This document shows, in pieces, positions 10,795-21,982 of a stretch of DNA of 64,000 nucleotides (within the stretch, counting starts at the first letter, position 1; every line of letters starts with the position of its first letter). The notes below the pieces were generated by a model. That model worked only from the letters and a program-made list of their open reading frames with translations, did no database searches and was not told where the DNA came from. Origin of the DNA: Grifola frondosa (lineage: Eukaryota; Basidiomycota; Agaricomycetes; Polyporales; Grifolaceae); contig LUGG01000002.1 of assembly GCA_001683735.1 (NCBI GenBank), positions 1,178,001 through 1,242,000 of the forward strand. Reading direction: 5' to 3'. A program made the position numbers and the translations under genes.

Positions 10795-12634
10795 CTAGCG
10801 CAGCCTCGTGCCGAGCTGCTGGCACTCCCGCTCTATCGAGTACATCTCGACGTCGACCGCGTCGCCGCGCGGCGCACCAGAGTCCCCAAAGAGCCCGGCC
10901 GTCGCGATGCAATCAAGCGAGCGCGGCGAGGTCGTCTCCCAGGACGTGTTGTCCCGCCGCGCGGCTGCGAACGCTTTGAGGTTCAGGATCAGGCGCGCGC
11001 CCGCGATGTTGACCATTGCCAGTGCGAAGCTGCCGGATGTGAGTGCGATGTGACGGTGCGTGGCGGATGGAGACACTCACTAGCGCGCGAGCCCGAGGAA
11101 GGTCGGGCCTGCGAGTGCCCAGACGCTGGAGTGTGCGTGTAAGTCCCGTCGTGGGGAGACGAGGCGAGGCACGTACAGTAGAGAGAATAGAGAACAGACT
11201 GATGAATGGATGGAGGGTGGGTGAGCTCGTCGTCTGTGACGGTCGGGACGGGACGTACGTGTCACAGCTACGAAGTACAGCATGCCTGCGGACGCGAGTG
11301 GTCAGATCGAAGCCATATCTCGGTGACAAGGCGAGAAGATGGTGACGCACCATCGCGGTAAAGAAGGAGAGACAAGGAGGTCAGGTTCCTTTGGCGACGA
11401 AGAGAGTTTACTGTAAGAACAAAAAGGAATGACTCGAACACGACGCTGAACCATGGGTTCCCGCATCTAGTCAGCATCGTGTTCTCCCGCTGATCCTTAG
11501 GCGTACCTAGGCAGCCAGATACTCCACAGATAATCAGGTACCTGAAGAGAATGAGATTCTTCAAGCGTACGGAGAAATCACGCTCACGGTGCCGACGCAT
11601 GCGTGGTGGTACGGTCGAAGTTCAGCTGGGCGCTAGCTTCAGCCGAGGATGCATGAGATATTTCCATGTCGAAGGTCTCACATATGATGGGTATCAGGCA
11701 CGCCGTTGTGATCCCGGTCGAGCTGACGGCATATACCGTGCCTGCCGCACACAGCAGCCTTCCCACGGCGCGGCGTCCATTGTAGATGGCGTACAGTCTC
11801 CATGCTACAACCGCTGCCGAACGAGTGCGAGTTAGCATCGGATAGTGCTGTGGCGAGCGAGAGCCCAACCGACCATGGATGGACATGAAGGATGCGATTG
11901 TGAGGTAGCTTTGTAGGATCGTCCATGCCTTGCAGAACTGGGTGCGGCGTCACCACGTCACGATCGCACGATGACTGCGTGGACGCTCACCAGGGTCGCG
12001 TTGTTAGCAAGACCGAACGACTCTGGTACCACCTCACACTTAGCGCATCGAGGAATGACAGATTCTGGCGCACGTACCATACAGGTCGACGATGAGGACG
12101 AGAGGGCTGTTGAAGTGGACAGTCGTAACGGATACCCGTAGAAAATGAATGATGGACCTACACGCCATAGCGATTCTGGGACAGAAGTGCGTCAAGAGTC
12201 ATTCTGGAGGATGTGGCCGGACTCACAATCAGGAAAATGGAAGATACCACTCCTATGCGTGGTCTCCAGACAAGATCAACCTGCCACCAGAACATTCGCT
12301 GCGACTGTAGGATCAAGTAAAGGTCCGTACCTCATCGACGAACTGCATCTTCATTCAGAGATATGTCATTAGCGTGGAAACAGCTTTCAGTATCTCACCG
12401 TTAGAAGATGGTTGTACACGAGTGCAGTGAATCCCACAACTAGAACACAGCCAGCTCATCATCGAAAGAGCGCAGATACAAATTGACATCATGACATACG
12501 AGTCATGACACTAAACAAGTCGCTATCAGTTTTTCGGTTTTACCACCCAAGGCATGGATCACTTACTTCACTGCAAGTCCATCGGCGACGACAATGCCCA
12601 AAGGCTCGTTAATAGGAATACTGAGCGCAGACAT
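10795..12634 (-). CDS. DUF6533 multi-helix membrane protein
   Basis: Fungal integral membrane protein with an N-terminal DUF6533 domain; function unknown. The minus-strand ATG at 12634 gives MSALSIPINEPLGIVVADGL. The small exons that follow assemble into the family core: LVGFTALVYNHLLTMQFVDE, VDLVWRPRIGVVSSIFLINR, YGVPLVLIVDLY, FCKAWTILQSYLTIASFMSI, VVAWRLYAIYNGRRAVGRLL and GNPWFSVVFESFLFVLTVNS. It ends with a last helix (SGSFALAMVNIAGARLILNL) and a polar tail ending CQQLGTRLR at stop TAG 10795-10797. The order (helix, DEV-W motif, NRY motif, WRLYAIYN motif) is typical of DUF6533 proteins. It is convergent with the DUF6534 gene on its left, with 172 bp between stops. The exons around 11100-11350 are less certain. 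Confidence 0.8.
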
Positions 12635-13545
12635 TTGGAGGTCAGTCGTCAACCAAGCTAATCGAGGAACGGAAGCATCTCGGTCCCTTCTCAGATAGAG
12701 AATTGACATTTATCTGCTTGGGGCTTCGGCTTGTCGTGATGATTCGGAAATGAACGATGGCGGCTCCGGAGGCTAGCTTGAGATTTCCAGGCATCTACCC
12801 ATGTCAGTTGCCAGCGCGGTTTCAGTGCATGTGGTTAGCGACTCCGCGGGGGGTTAGTGAGCCCGAAGACTTGTGTACGGAAGTATATACCAAAAGGATA
12901 ACGAGAAGCCCGCGGGTCCGCACAACTCAGTTGCCTGGTCTGCGGAACTTCCGAAGAGCGAGTACTTGGCCTCCGTAATAAGATATTATAAGCCGCGCTG
13001 TCCACTTGACCTTCATAGAAACTGCACATCTCAAGGTCAGGTCAGCATGCACCTCCGTCTTCCTGTGACTAGGTCATATGGCAACGAAAGCAGCCAGAAG
13101 CAAGCAACCCAGTATGATATCCTTTTCACATGCCAACAGCAATCGAAGCAGAGTATCCAAAAGTCCTTTTGAAATGAGATAGTCAAATCCGAGTTCATGA
13201 TGCGCGACACAGCCAGAAGATTCAATAGTGGATGTTAGACTTGCGTTAGACAGTTGAGGTAGCATGAGTTGGCGGTGCAGACAGCTACAATAGAGTCCCC
13301 GCTGCACTGCAATTTCAACATTTGTTCTGAAAAATAATCTGTGAGGATGAAATAACGATATCCAATTGGCATAACCTTGTACAACACGGCGCGTACCATT
13401 CTGTACTGCGAGCGCAGGTCCATCAGTGCCGAAAGTGATGGATCAGCTCGACTGTAACAGGAAATGCGTACGTGCAAGACGATTCGAAAAACAGCCCAAA
13501 CAGTTTTCACATTATTTAAACAAATCAGGATGATTCGGGAGAGAA
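12635..13545. other. 0.9 kb intergenic stretch, no confident gene
   Basis: This lies between the divergent starts of the DUF6533 gene and the protease-like gene, so it should hold both promoters. A minus-strand frame at 13235-13510 (91 codons) has no recognised motif or supporting splice pattern. I see nothing else. Confidence 0.4.
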
Positions 13546-15427
13546 ATGATCCCCCCGCAACTTGACCTCGACCCGAGGTTCATTGATGCCTGCTTAGCTA
13601 TCCAAAAGCAGGACGAGAACCTGTCTCCTCTCTCCACAACCGAGACGCTAGTCTCCCCACTCCCTCCTCTTTCGGCAAACTATTGCTTTCGGGAGATGTC
13701 AAGAATATGGCTGGGGACGACGTCGTCTTCAAGGCGACCCGCCTCACAGAGAAGTACCCAAACGCCTATAGTGACTTCTATGGTTCCGGTACTCCCTGCG
13801 TCTACAAGTCTGGCCCTGACTGGCCCGTACACAAGGGACCTCTGGCCCAGGGCATCGTCCGTGAGCCTCGGCCGGTTCACGGTCACGCTATTCAACCTAC
13901 TTGGGTTTCTATCGGCACGCGCATCTGCGACGAGCTCGAATCCGTTGGCACAAAGTGGACGTCCGTCAATCCCCTCGCCTACGCCAATGCTGGGGAGCGC
14001 AAGCCTTTCTGCCGTCTTATCATATGCGTTGGTGTGAATCCCGGTTCCCTCCTCTATGAGGCCGCTGTTGCTGCTGCAGCCGTCGTCAAGAACATCCTCA
14101 CCGACGCCGGCTTCCCCGACATCGAGGTGGCATTTATCGAGTCGGTAGTGACTCATTCTACCGGCCCAAAGCTCCTCTCATTCAACCCTCTCATCGACAG
14201 AGTCCCCGACCTGCGCAAGCCATTCACCCCCACTCTCGGTCTTTCTATCGCGCCTCGCAAATACCCGTACTATGAAGGGACCGGCGCTCTCTACTTCCGC
14301 CTTTCTGGAGATGACGACCGTGTCGTGGTCCTAACCTGCGCTCACGTCGCTCGTCCTCCTCCTGTCTACCACAACACAGGTATGACCCATAAGAGTAGTC
14401 AGCGTGATGAGGAAATCGTCGTGCTCGGTACCATGGGCTATGACAACGCCGTCAAGGCCATGATGGCCACTATCGGCGACCACCTCCAGTCTATCGACGC
14501 CTGGAACAATGTCCTTCGCAGGCTTGGGGACCCCGTCGAGGGAGAAGGTGAGAATGTGACTGACAGTCGCAATGAGCACTTGGATTTGGTGGCGAAGGCG
14601 ACGAGGGAGATCCAGAGGGTGAAAGCGATCCACAATGAGGTCATCGAGAACTACACCACACTTGACCAGCGCACGATTGGCTTCGTCCTTCACTCGGAGA
14701 AGATTGAGGTCTCCATCGAGCCCTACAAATTCACCAAAGACTGGGCTCTTATCGAGCTTTATAATGATAAGATCGATTGGGCGACGTTCAAAGGCAATAA
14801 GCTTTGGGTCGGTATGTTTTTTCCATATTTTTGTCTTCATCTCCCATCCTTTTCATCTCTCGTCGCGTTTTCCATCTACTGTCTTCTTGTCTTCAGCTTT
14901 AGCTGACCATTACTTTTATTTCCTCCGCAGGTGGTAAACTCTCGATCTCTGAGTATGGAAACGTGATGTTTCCTCAGCCCCAGGATCGAAAGAACTACAG
15001 TTACCCCGACGATGGTCTCCTCCAGGCCTACGACTTCGTCCGGGAAGCCGAGATGCACAACCCTCAACAACTCGATGTCCATGGCGAGAAGTGCCTGCTT
15101 GTCGTGAAAAATGGGTTGACCAGGGGACCACTGTCGGTCGCGTCAACGGCCTCGAGTCCTTTAGGCGCGTTTACGAGGACTACGGTATCAGTCACAAGTC
15201 CCTTGAAATTGCTGTCTTACCCTACGACAAGATGCACGGCAAGTTTTCCGATGCTGGCGACTCGGGTTCGGTTGCCCTCGACAGGGGGGTCGCATCGTCG
15301 GAATCCTCACTGGTGGCTCAGGCCCCCTGATGAAGCTGACATCACGTACCTCACCCCTTACTGGTGGGTCGAGGAGCAGGTCAAGGCCAAGTTCCCCAGC
15401 TGCTTCCTCTACGAAGTCGTCCAGTAG
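13546..15427 (+). CDS. Trypsin-fold serine protease-like protein (basidiomycete family)
   Basis: Large basidiomycete protein with a C-terminal chymotrypsin/trypsin-type domain. The three catalytic positions are visible in order: His in LTCAHVARPPP (His codon 14343-14345), Asp in KDWALIEL (14739-14741) and Ser in DAGDSGSVALDR (about 15250-15280, motif GDSGS). Other conserved stretches are TGALYFRLSGDDDRVVVL, VGRVNGLESF and DITYLTPYWWVEEQ. An N-terminal region of about 200 residues of unknown role precedes the domain. No signal peptide is evident, so it may be intracellular. One intron (about 14812-14930) splits the domain. The frame breaks at least four times: near 13.65 kb, near 15.10 kb, at a run of six G (15284-15289) and at five C (15323-15327). 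The homopolymer sites suggest sequencing error. The start at 13546 is the first plausible ATG; the stop is 15425-15427. Confidence 0.72.
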
Positions 15428-16782
15428 GTATGTCGCGAGCTCGACAAGCTCAACAAGCTCGACGCACACAACTAATGTACTCCATAATCAAATAAGTCAT
15501 GTATTGATACTCCGAATAAACTAAATACTCCGAGTTACTTTAACCTACTAACACTTCGCACATGGGGTTCTTGAATGCAGTGAATGCTTGCGTACAGCTG
15601 AAAGCAACTGATCTTTTGTCAGAAGACTGCAAACTGAACACTTACCGCAGCTGGATCAAATTTCGGGTGTGGCGTGTAGTACGTGAGTAGTTCAGTCTCC
15701 GTATCTGGAAGTGTCTAAGTGTCAGTGGCCCAGTGCCGCAAACTGCCTCAGACTGGGGACTGGCTGATATCCGTAGAGCATATGTGAACATTGTAATGCC
15801 GTAACGACGTCTCTGGGCCAATTGACATGTTGCACAAACACGCTGGATCGATCTCGGATGATCATTCGAGACCTCAGCACTGGGACACCCTGTGGGTCTC
15901 TTGTCTAGCATGCCAAGAGTCAGCTGACACCATTCCAATCCGCATAGGTTCGTGAGTATTGATACAAACGAATTCTCACTGTCTGATATAAATCTTCAAG
16001 CTGCGTAGGTTCAATGGCTGATTGTGTTTATCAGCTGTAGAAAGTCTGTGCAACCCGCAGTGGCTATGTATGCATTGTTGAACAAGGTCCTGTCATCAAT
16101 GGTCTGAGCGTGTAGGAAAATTTGTTACATCCATATCAACTGCTAAGTTTTGCTGATTTGAATCTGTGTTCTGTTCCTCAGGATAAATAAGTGTCAATTC
16201 AGCGGCCTATTTGTAACACCCCGATTTCTTCCTGCGTTACATGGCGACCTGATCGGACTAAGTATATCCTGTCCTCGATAGTTTGACCCCACGCCTGCAG
16301 TGACCTGATAGGCTCGTCTATCTTGTCATCCGGAGCCCTAACAATGTCCGAAGCGTTAATGTATCATAGTGATTTTTCTCAAGTTAGTCGTTGCCACCTT
16401 TCTTCGTTACCTTCTACTGCACTTCAGACAAGATTTTTCTGTGTACAGAGCCTGAGCTATGATTGAGACCTTGGTACAAGGAGCCCAGTTCATCTTCCGA
16501 ACACAGTTGGTTGATGGTAAGGGGAACTATCATTAGTGCTCGTGCTCTTATTGACGCTTCATGCATATAGAACCTGTAAACGCTCCCTTTTTAACTCAGG
16601 AAAGGTGTGCACGGTCAGTATCCCCACCGCACATGATCGATCATACAACGACCATCGAAGGCAATGTCTCTCCTGCATGATGTATCTTTCGATCATCCTC
16701 TCGGTGATCCCGCCGTCGACAAAAATGCGTTGAAGTAATCTTACTGTGTGTTTTGACCGCTCTCTTCGCCTGCTACTACGCT
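15428..16782. other. 1.35 kb intergenic stretch, nothing recognised
   Basis: Both strands carry only short open frames without recognised motifs. The right end should contain the promoter of the DUF6533 gene that starts at 16783. Confidence 0.4.
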
Positions 16783-18551
16783 GATGGACCCCGATGCTTT
16801 GCAGCTTGAGCTCATGTCAAATCTGCAAGTTATGCAGCGTGTCCGATATGTTTCATGTGAGTTATTCTCTGTTTGTGGCAGTGTCTGTACTAAATCTGTG
16901 CAGTGGCACTGGCGCCTTCGTGTTATACGACCATAGTGCGTCCTCCTGAACAACGAGTCCTCCATTCAATTCATAATTTTTATCAGTTCTCACAATTTCC
17001 TCTGAGGCGAGTGTACGACCTCCGTCCACCCCTACCAGCTAACTATACACTGCCTCTTAGTATAATTTGGTCTGGGTAAGTATCTGTGCGGTTCTCCTTG
17101 CTTCTCGTTAAAATGATGCGATTAGAAAGCCCATTGGTCGAAGGGAAAATGTCTATTCCTCATCGTGAGTTTCAACCTGGCTACTGCTGACCCAACGTCG
17201 TTTTCACGCCGATTGACAGAATCGCTATTACATGCTGATTGCCGTGCTGTAAGCATGCCTTTTCTCCATGGTGTACATTTTACTGACAGTCTAAAGGTTC
17301 AATAACTATGGCGAGTTGCTATTTCCGTTCCGATATACCTGTCAGGGATTAATGCGCAGATGTAGCTCTGTTTAATCCTAATCCTTCTGATGCAGTGAGT
17401 GTTATTCATATCACAGCTTCTTCTCGACTGCTGACACGACAAGTAGTTGTACGTTTTTATACTCTAGGGCTGTTAGTAATGAAAATTCATACACTGGTTG
17501 CAGCTGTATGTTCCCGTCAATTATCATGAGGGACTTCGATACGACAATCACTGTTCTCAGGTCTGAATTGGTATCGATGGCAAGGTTGGACTGGGGTTGT
17601 CTTTTTCGTTGTAGCGGAGAGTAAAACACTTCGTTGTACGATTTCTATTCCCGCTCGACTGACCGTGCGCCGCAGTGATATTACAACTGCGGCTGTACGC
17701 ACTATACTGCCTAAACAAGAGGATCCTCGTTTTCATGACAGTTGTCTGCGTTGCTGCGGCTGCTTCCTCTGCAGCAGTGATGGGGTTTGCCCTCTCGAAT
17801 GCTACCGGTGAGCAACCCTGTCCACGCTGTACTCGAATGATATGCTCAAGGTTCTATAGTAACAACTTCTCATATCTTCCCTCAAAAGTCATTCTGTGTT
17901 ATCTTCGGGATGTCAGATTACTTCTTCGCGTTTTGGATACCCATGATCATCTCCGAGATCGTGCTATGCGCACTTGCCATCTTCCGGGCATTCGAAACGT
18001 TCCGTCCAGGATCCACGCTTTTCAGCAGCTGTCGGCAAATAGTGGAAATATTGATTCGCGACGCGATGCTCTACTTCATCTTGTACGTTGCGCGTGACTA
18101 TTTTGGTCCTATCACTCATTCAACAACTTACAGCATGTTGATCGCGTATGTGTTGAGGCCATCGTGTTCGCGGTAGGGCAGGTGCGCAGTGATATCATCT
18201 CCAAGTAGAATGGACACCCTTGACCTTCCTGACCAGACGAACGAAGTTGAGATCCCCATCACCGTTGCATCGACTATCTCATGTGTCTTGACCAATCGAA
18301 TGTGCCTCAATGTCCGCGGCATGCTGCAAGACGAAAGCATGGCACCTTACCCTGTGCCGCTCGATTCGCCCGGATTCGAGGAGGAGCTTTACTCCCCTGT
18401 CGTATATACTGTGGATGGGTCAGCTCTGAGTGCTAGGGAGATGTACGAGTTGCGATCTTTGCGAGCGAATAGGGTGTCGCCAGTGTGTTTCGAGCATGCG
18501 GGCACCATGAAGCCATTCTTCGGAGGCTTTTCCAGGAGGAGTGGAGTGTAG
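16783..18551 (+). CDS. DUF6533 multi-helix membrane protein (second copy of the family)
   Basis: Second DUF6533-type membrane protein in the window, function unknown. It starts MDPDALQLELMSNLQVMQRV at 16783. Short exons then give FVLYDH, ILTISSEASYNLVW, KAHWSKGKCLFLI, NRYYMLIAVL, LQLRLYALYCLNKRILVFMT, FGMSDYFFAFWIPMIISEIV and ILIRDAMLYFIL, matching the family's DEV-W, NRY, R-L-Y-A-L-Y and FE-x-x-LC blocks. The hydrophilic tail runs from MDTLDLPDQTNEVEIPITVA through LNVRGMLQDESMAP to FSRRSGV and stop 18549-18551. It is on the opposite strand and too diverged from the copy at 10795-12634 to be a recent tandem duplicate. One base seems missing in the first helix near 16915, and the exon order around 17340-17640 is uncertain. 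Confidence 0.75.
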
Positions 18552-18734
18552 TAGATCATGGTGATAGAGGGAGATATCTAGCCCAAACAATCATTTCATT
18601 GGTTCTGGGAATACCAGTTCGCTTTTATACGAAGATATGATTCTAAACGACAGTTTAGGCCGCCGGATGCTCGGGCCGGAGTTGAAACTCATCGCAGTAT
18701 GAAGAAGCGCCGGACTCTACGGCGTTAAGCACTC

Positions 18735-19348
18735 ATGGCGCCGACCACCACGAGCAACGCAGATGCTTACGCTCGTACTATACCCTCCGCATGGACTTCA
18801 CTGGACACAGGAGGGGTCCTACCGGAGGCTCAGGAGGCCCTTGATACCTACAAGCAGAAAGACCTTGTCAAAGGTGCGTTACGTTACACTCAGCGCGGAT
18901 GGATCTATTGATTACAAGCACTCGCTGGACAGTCGTAGTACGTTCAAGGCAGTGGGAAATGCGCCCATCATGAAGCAAAATTTCTACAAGATCACCTCTT
19001 CGAACAAATTCCAGGCCGTGATCCAGTTTTTGAGGAAGGAGCTTGCGTGGAAGGCTGGCGACCCGCTGGTGAGTACTCGGCGTGAGCGAAGAGCACTCTT
19101 GTCTGATCCGGATTCAGTTCACCTATATCAACCTCGCCTTCTCACCTGCTCCCGATGATATTGTCTCGAATCTCTACAAGGTATGTCCTAACTATTGCAT
19201 CGGCAGGCAACGGCGTTAAACAGTTCGTTTCACAGTCATTTGCTACAGACGGACACCTAATAGTCAATTACAGGTGCGGATTCATATGTATCGTGACATG
19301 GATTATGCTGACGGAGAGATCTTCAGCACAACCGCAGCTTGGGGGTAA
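18735..19348 (+). CDS. ATG12: Autophagy ubiquitin-like protein ATG12
   Basis: ATG12 is the ubiquitin-like modifier joined to ATG5 through its C-terminal glycine by ATG7 and ATG10; ATG12-ATG5-ATG16 then drives ATG8 lipidation on the growing phagophore. Exon 1 starts MAPTTTSNADAYARTIPSAW at 18735. Exon 2 gives VVVR/FKAVGNAPIMKQNFYK, then ITSSNKFQAVIQFLRKEL; exon 3 gives FTYINLAFSPAPDDIVSNLY; exon 4 gives SFATDGHLIVNY. The last exon ends STTAAWG followed by TAA at 19346-19348, so the essential terminal Gly is present. One base seems missing near 18942 (VVVR to FKAV), almost certainly a sequence error in so conserved a gene; an alternative donor in intron 1 could also restore the frame. Its 3' neighbour on the other strand is ATG27, with 268 bp between stop codons. 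Confidence 0.92.
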
Positions 19349-19616
19349 CGTGTTGCCATATTGGAACGTGTCCACGTTTTCGCGGTTTTTATCGAGGTTT
19401 GTCGGAGCTTTACTTTTGTATGTATAACAGTATGATCGACGTTGAGGAATTTCTCATCATAATATACCTTTTTTTTTCGCTTGTCATGTCTGACAACAGC
19501 GCCACCATAATGAAATTGAAGAACGAATAGTCACTTCCCAAATCCTACCAAGCATACGATACAAGCTAAATCTACAAGCAGAGTAAATCTATGATATCTC
19601 GAAAACGTGCGGGTTA

Positions 19617-21098
19617 TCATGTTGCACTCCCATAATTCATGAACGCGTTCCGCCTTGGCGATGGCTTCAGTGGAATCTGTTCATCCTGCATGTCCAACGG
19701 TTCCTCCGCATTAACCATCACATCTTCCTCTCCGGTCTCCAGCTCGAGATCTTCGTATGCCCAGCGCACCAGCACGCGTTCCCGGAGGCGGAAGCGCATG
19801 AAGCGTGGATGCGACTTGATGAATGATACGATACGGCGTCTCACCACCGCCGGTGGAAAATAGACAAGATAGGCCAGAAGGAACACGGCAGTGCTATGAT
19901 GCGCACTCCGTGAGTGGTCTGAGAAAGAGTAGGAGAGGAGATACGTACACTGAAGATAAGATGACCATCATCGTAGGATGGAAGAAGCGCCGCGAGATGC
20001 TGCCAGGATCGACTAATTCTTGCTCGCCATCAGGAATGTCATCGTCGATGGGCGGCGCGTCGTTCTCGGGCTCCGGCTCGGACGTCGGTTTCGAGGCCAG
20101 CGTCGTCGAAGTGATGGTGCCGATCTGTTTACCGCATGCGTACTTGGTCCGCCAAGAGAATGAATGTGTACCGTTCCAGTTCCAGTAGTACGTTGGACTC
20201 GAAGGCTATAGACACATGAAGTAAATACCGCTGAAGTGCATGCAAATGCTCGGGCGACGTACTTCCTCAGCAGTATGATCGCAACGGAACTGGAAATCAG
20301 CCTTGTGATATTTATTGACATAGTATCCGCCGTGCAGGCGGATATGCAATACCTCTGAGGAACATAAGTATAGGCATGTCAACGTAGAGCGGAAGCCTCA
20401 CCATGATGTGAATCTTCACGGCTAGGAGTGAGCTCGGCTGAGACATTGAGACCAGGATAATAATTCCGGTTTCTGGTGGAGTCGTTGCCGGTCCTCAAAG
20501 ACAATGCTCCCGCTACTGGTACGACTTGCAGCACCCGTGGAGTTTCCGAGGCATTAGTCGAACGGCGGTTTGACACTGCGAAGCATAATGAGATTGTTCT
20601 AATACACCAAGAATATCTAACTCACCAGTCATGCAGATCCATGCTCCATCGGGACACTGGATAGTAAATCAATATCGTAGGAAAACATCACGGGCACATC
20701 CAGTAGTCGCGTTGGGATGGCAGAAATATTCCACACACACAAAATGCTAACGTATTCAATTTGTATTGCAACTGCTTACATCCACTGGTCCAAACGATCG
20801 AAGGTATGAAGACAAGGAACATGTCGTACCTGCTCATACCTGGGCAAAGCTTTGTCTCTTTGCAGAGGTCCGCGCAGACTGATCTTGTACGCAGTTTTCG
20901 TAAGCGTCGGCGGTGTCCGCTGCTCAAACTCAATGCTCCAGTTTTCCTCCTGGCCATTCACGATCGGGCACAAATCGAAGCGTTGGTCCCCCAACGTGAA
21001 GCTGCATTGCTCTGCCAAGTTGCTCAGCGATTTGGACTCTAGAGCCACAGCGACCAGACAGCACGATAAGGCGGCCAACGTGAATACTCGGGGAACAT
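19617..21098 (-). CDS. ATG27: Autophagy-related membrane protein ATG27
   Basis: ATG27 is a type I membrane protein with a mannose-6-phosphate-receptor-like lumenal domain; in yeast it cycles among vacuole, Golgi and endosomes and helps ATG9 traffic. The N-terminus is a hydrophobic signal peptide (LAALSCCLVAVALES), then CSFTLGDQRFDLCPIVNG, RTPPTLTKTAYKISLRGPLQ, VSNRRSTNASETPRVLQVVP, ELTPSREDSHH, YYWNWNGTHSFSWRTKYACG, a transmembrane helix (AVFLLAYLVYF) and a basic cytosolic tail ending RRNAFMNYGSAT. The lumenal Cys pattern and the W-N-G-T-H-x-F-x-W block fit ATG27. I place the start at ATG 21096-21098, which needs one missing base near 21087; otherwise no in-frame ATG opens the signal peptide. 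The stop is 19617-19619. Confidence 0.82.
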
Positions 21099-21982
21099 GG
21101 CAGTTTGTCGAGGGCTCTCATGGGAAGCAGCAGGGCCGGAAAGTCTCAAATGCGAGGCTTGAGGCGCCGTTGGAGTCTCACAGTGTTATCTTTGGGTCAA
21201 CTGGGTCATCGGACCGCCAGGTTCTCCCGTAAAAGAACTCCGCAATCGCTGTAGCATAGGCTCCGAGCATCCCAATCCTGTAGCAGAATATTGGGACGCC
21301 AATGAGAGGGGATCAAGAATAATCATACTGAACGTCGCCTGAATAACTAGAGACAGGGAGAAGGAATATTAGACTCGTTCCTAGTTGACTGAATCAGGTG
21401 CGAGTAATTAATCTCCGCTCGTCTGAGAGAACGACCTCGGGTCGCAGACTCCGTTCGGTCTATCCTCCCTTCCGTAATACTTCGCAGGATGCGCTCTGCA
21501 AAAGAATTTCTACTAAGTAGCAGACCGCAGGCTATGACACTGCAATAAGGCAAGGAAATTGCGCTCATCGAGACTTCTCTGGAACATTGCTTTTTCTATT
21601 CAGCAGTTTTCTGTGCAGACAGGCTCCGCATTTAGGCTAAGGATGTACGAATTCAAGCCTGGTAGCTGCGTCAGTTACGTGTTCCGTAGCTTAGAAGGTA
21701 AGTTGTATGTGAAGTTCTTGGGTGACCGCATTGGAAATTAACACCTCTCATCTGGTCAGTTGACGGTATTGCCTCGTTGACCGCGTTTCTCTCCACAATC
21801 TAGCCAAAGTTGACGCAGCCGACCGCCAGAACTCAAACCTAATCCAATTGTCAGGCAGGTGTTGGGTGCGGCTTAACCGCCGACGCCTCATGTCCGCAGA
21901 GCGGTTCCTCCTATAACAAATGGTGGCTCCTTGCCTCAACAACACACTCACTCGCGCAAGGTGATAGCATTTGTTGACCAAG
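21099..21982. other. 0.9 kb intergenic region between divergent ATG27 and the FtsJ-like gene
   Basis: Both flanking genes start outward from here, so it should contain two promoters. I see no coding pattern, repeat or RNA gene. Confidence 0.4.

Noticed and set aside
13680..14156. 158-codon minus-strand frame, and a 169-codon frame at 14331-14840
   Set aside because: Both lie antisense to the protease-like gene, whose plus-strand reading has clear catalytic motifs; they are codon-bias shadows.
16783..18551. Reading the DUF6533 gene as a pseudogene because of its frame break
   Set aside because: The break is a single missing base like those in essential genes nearby, and splice sites and helices are otherwise intact.
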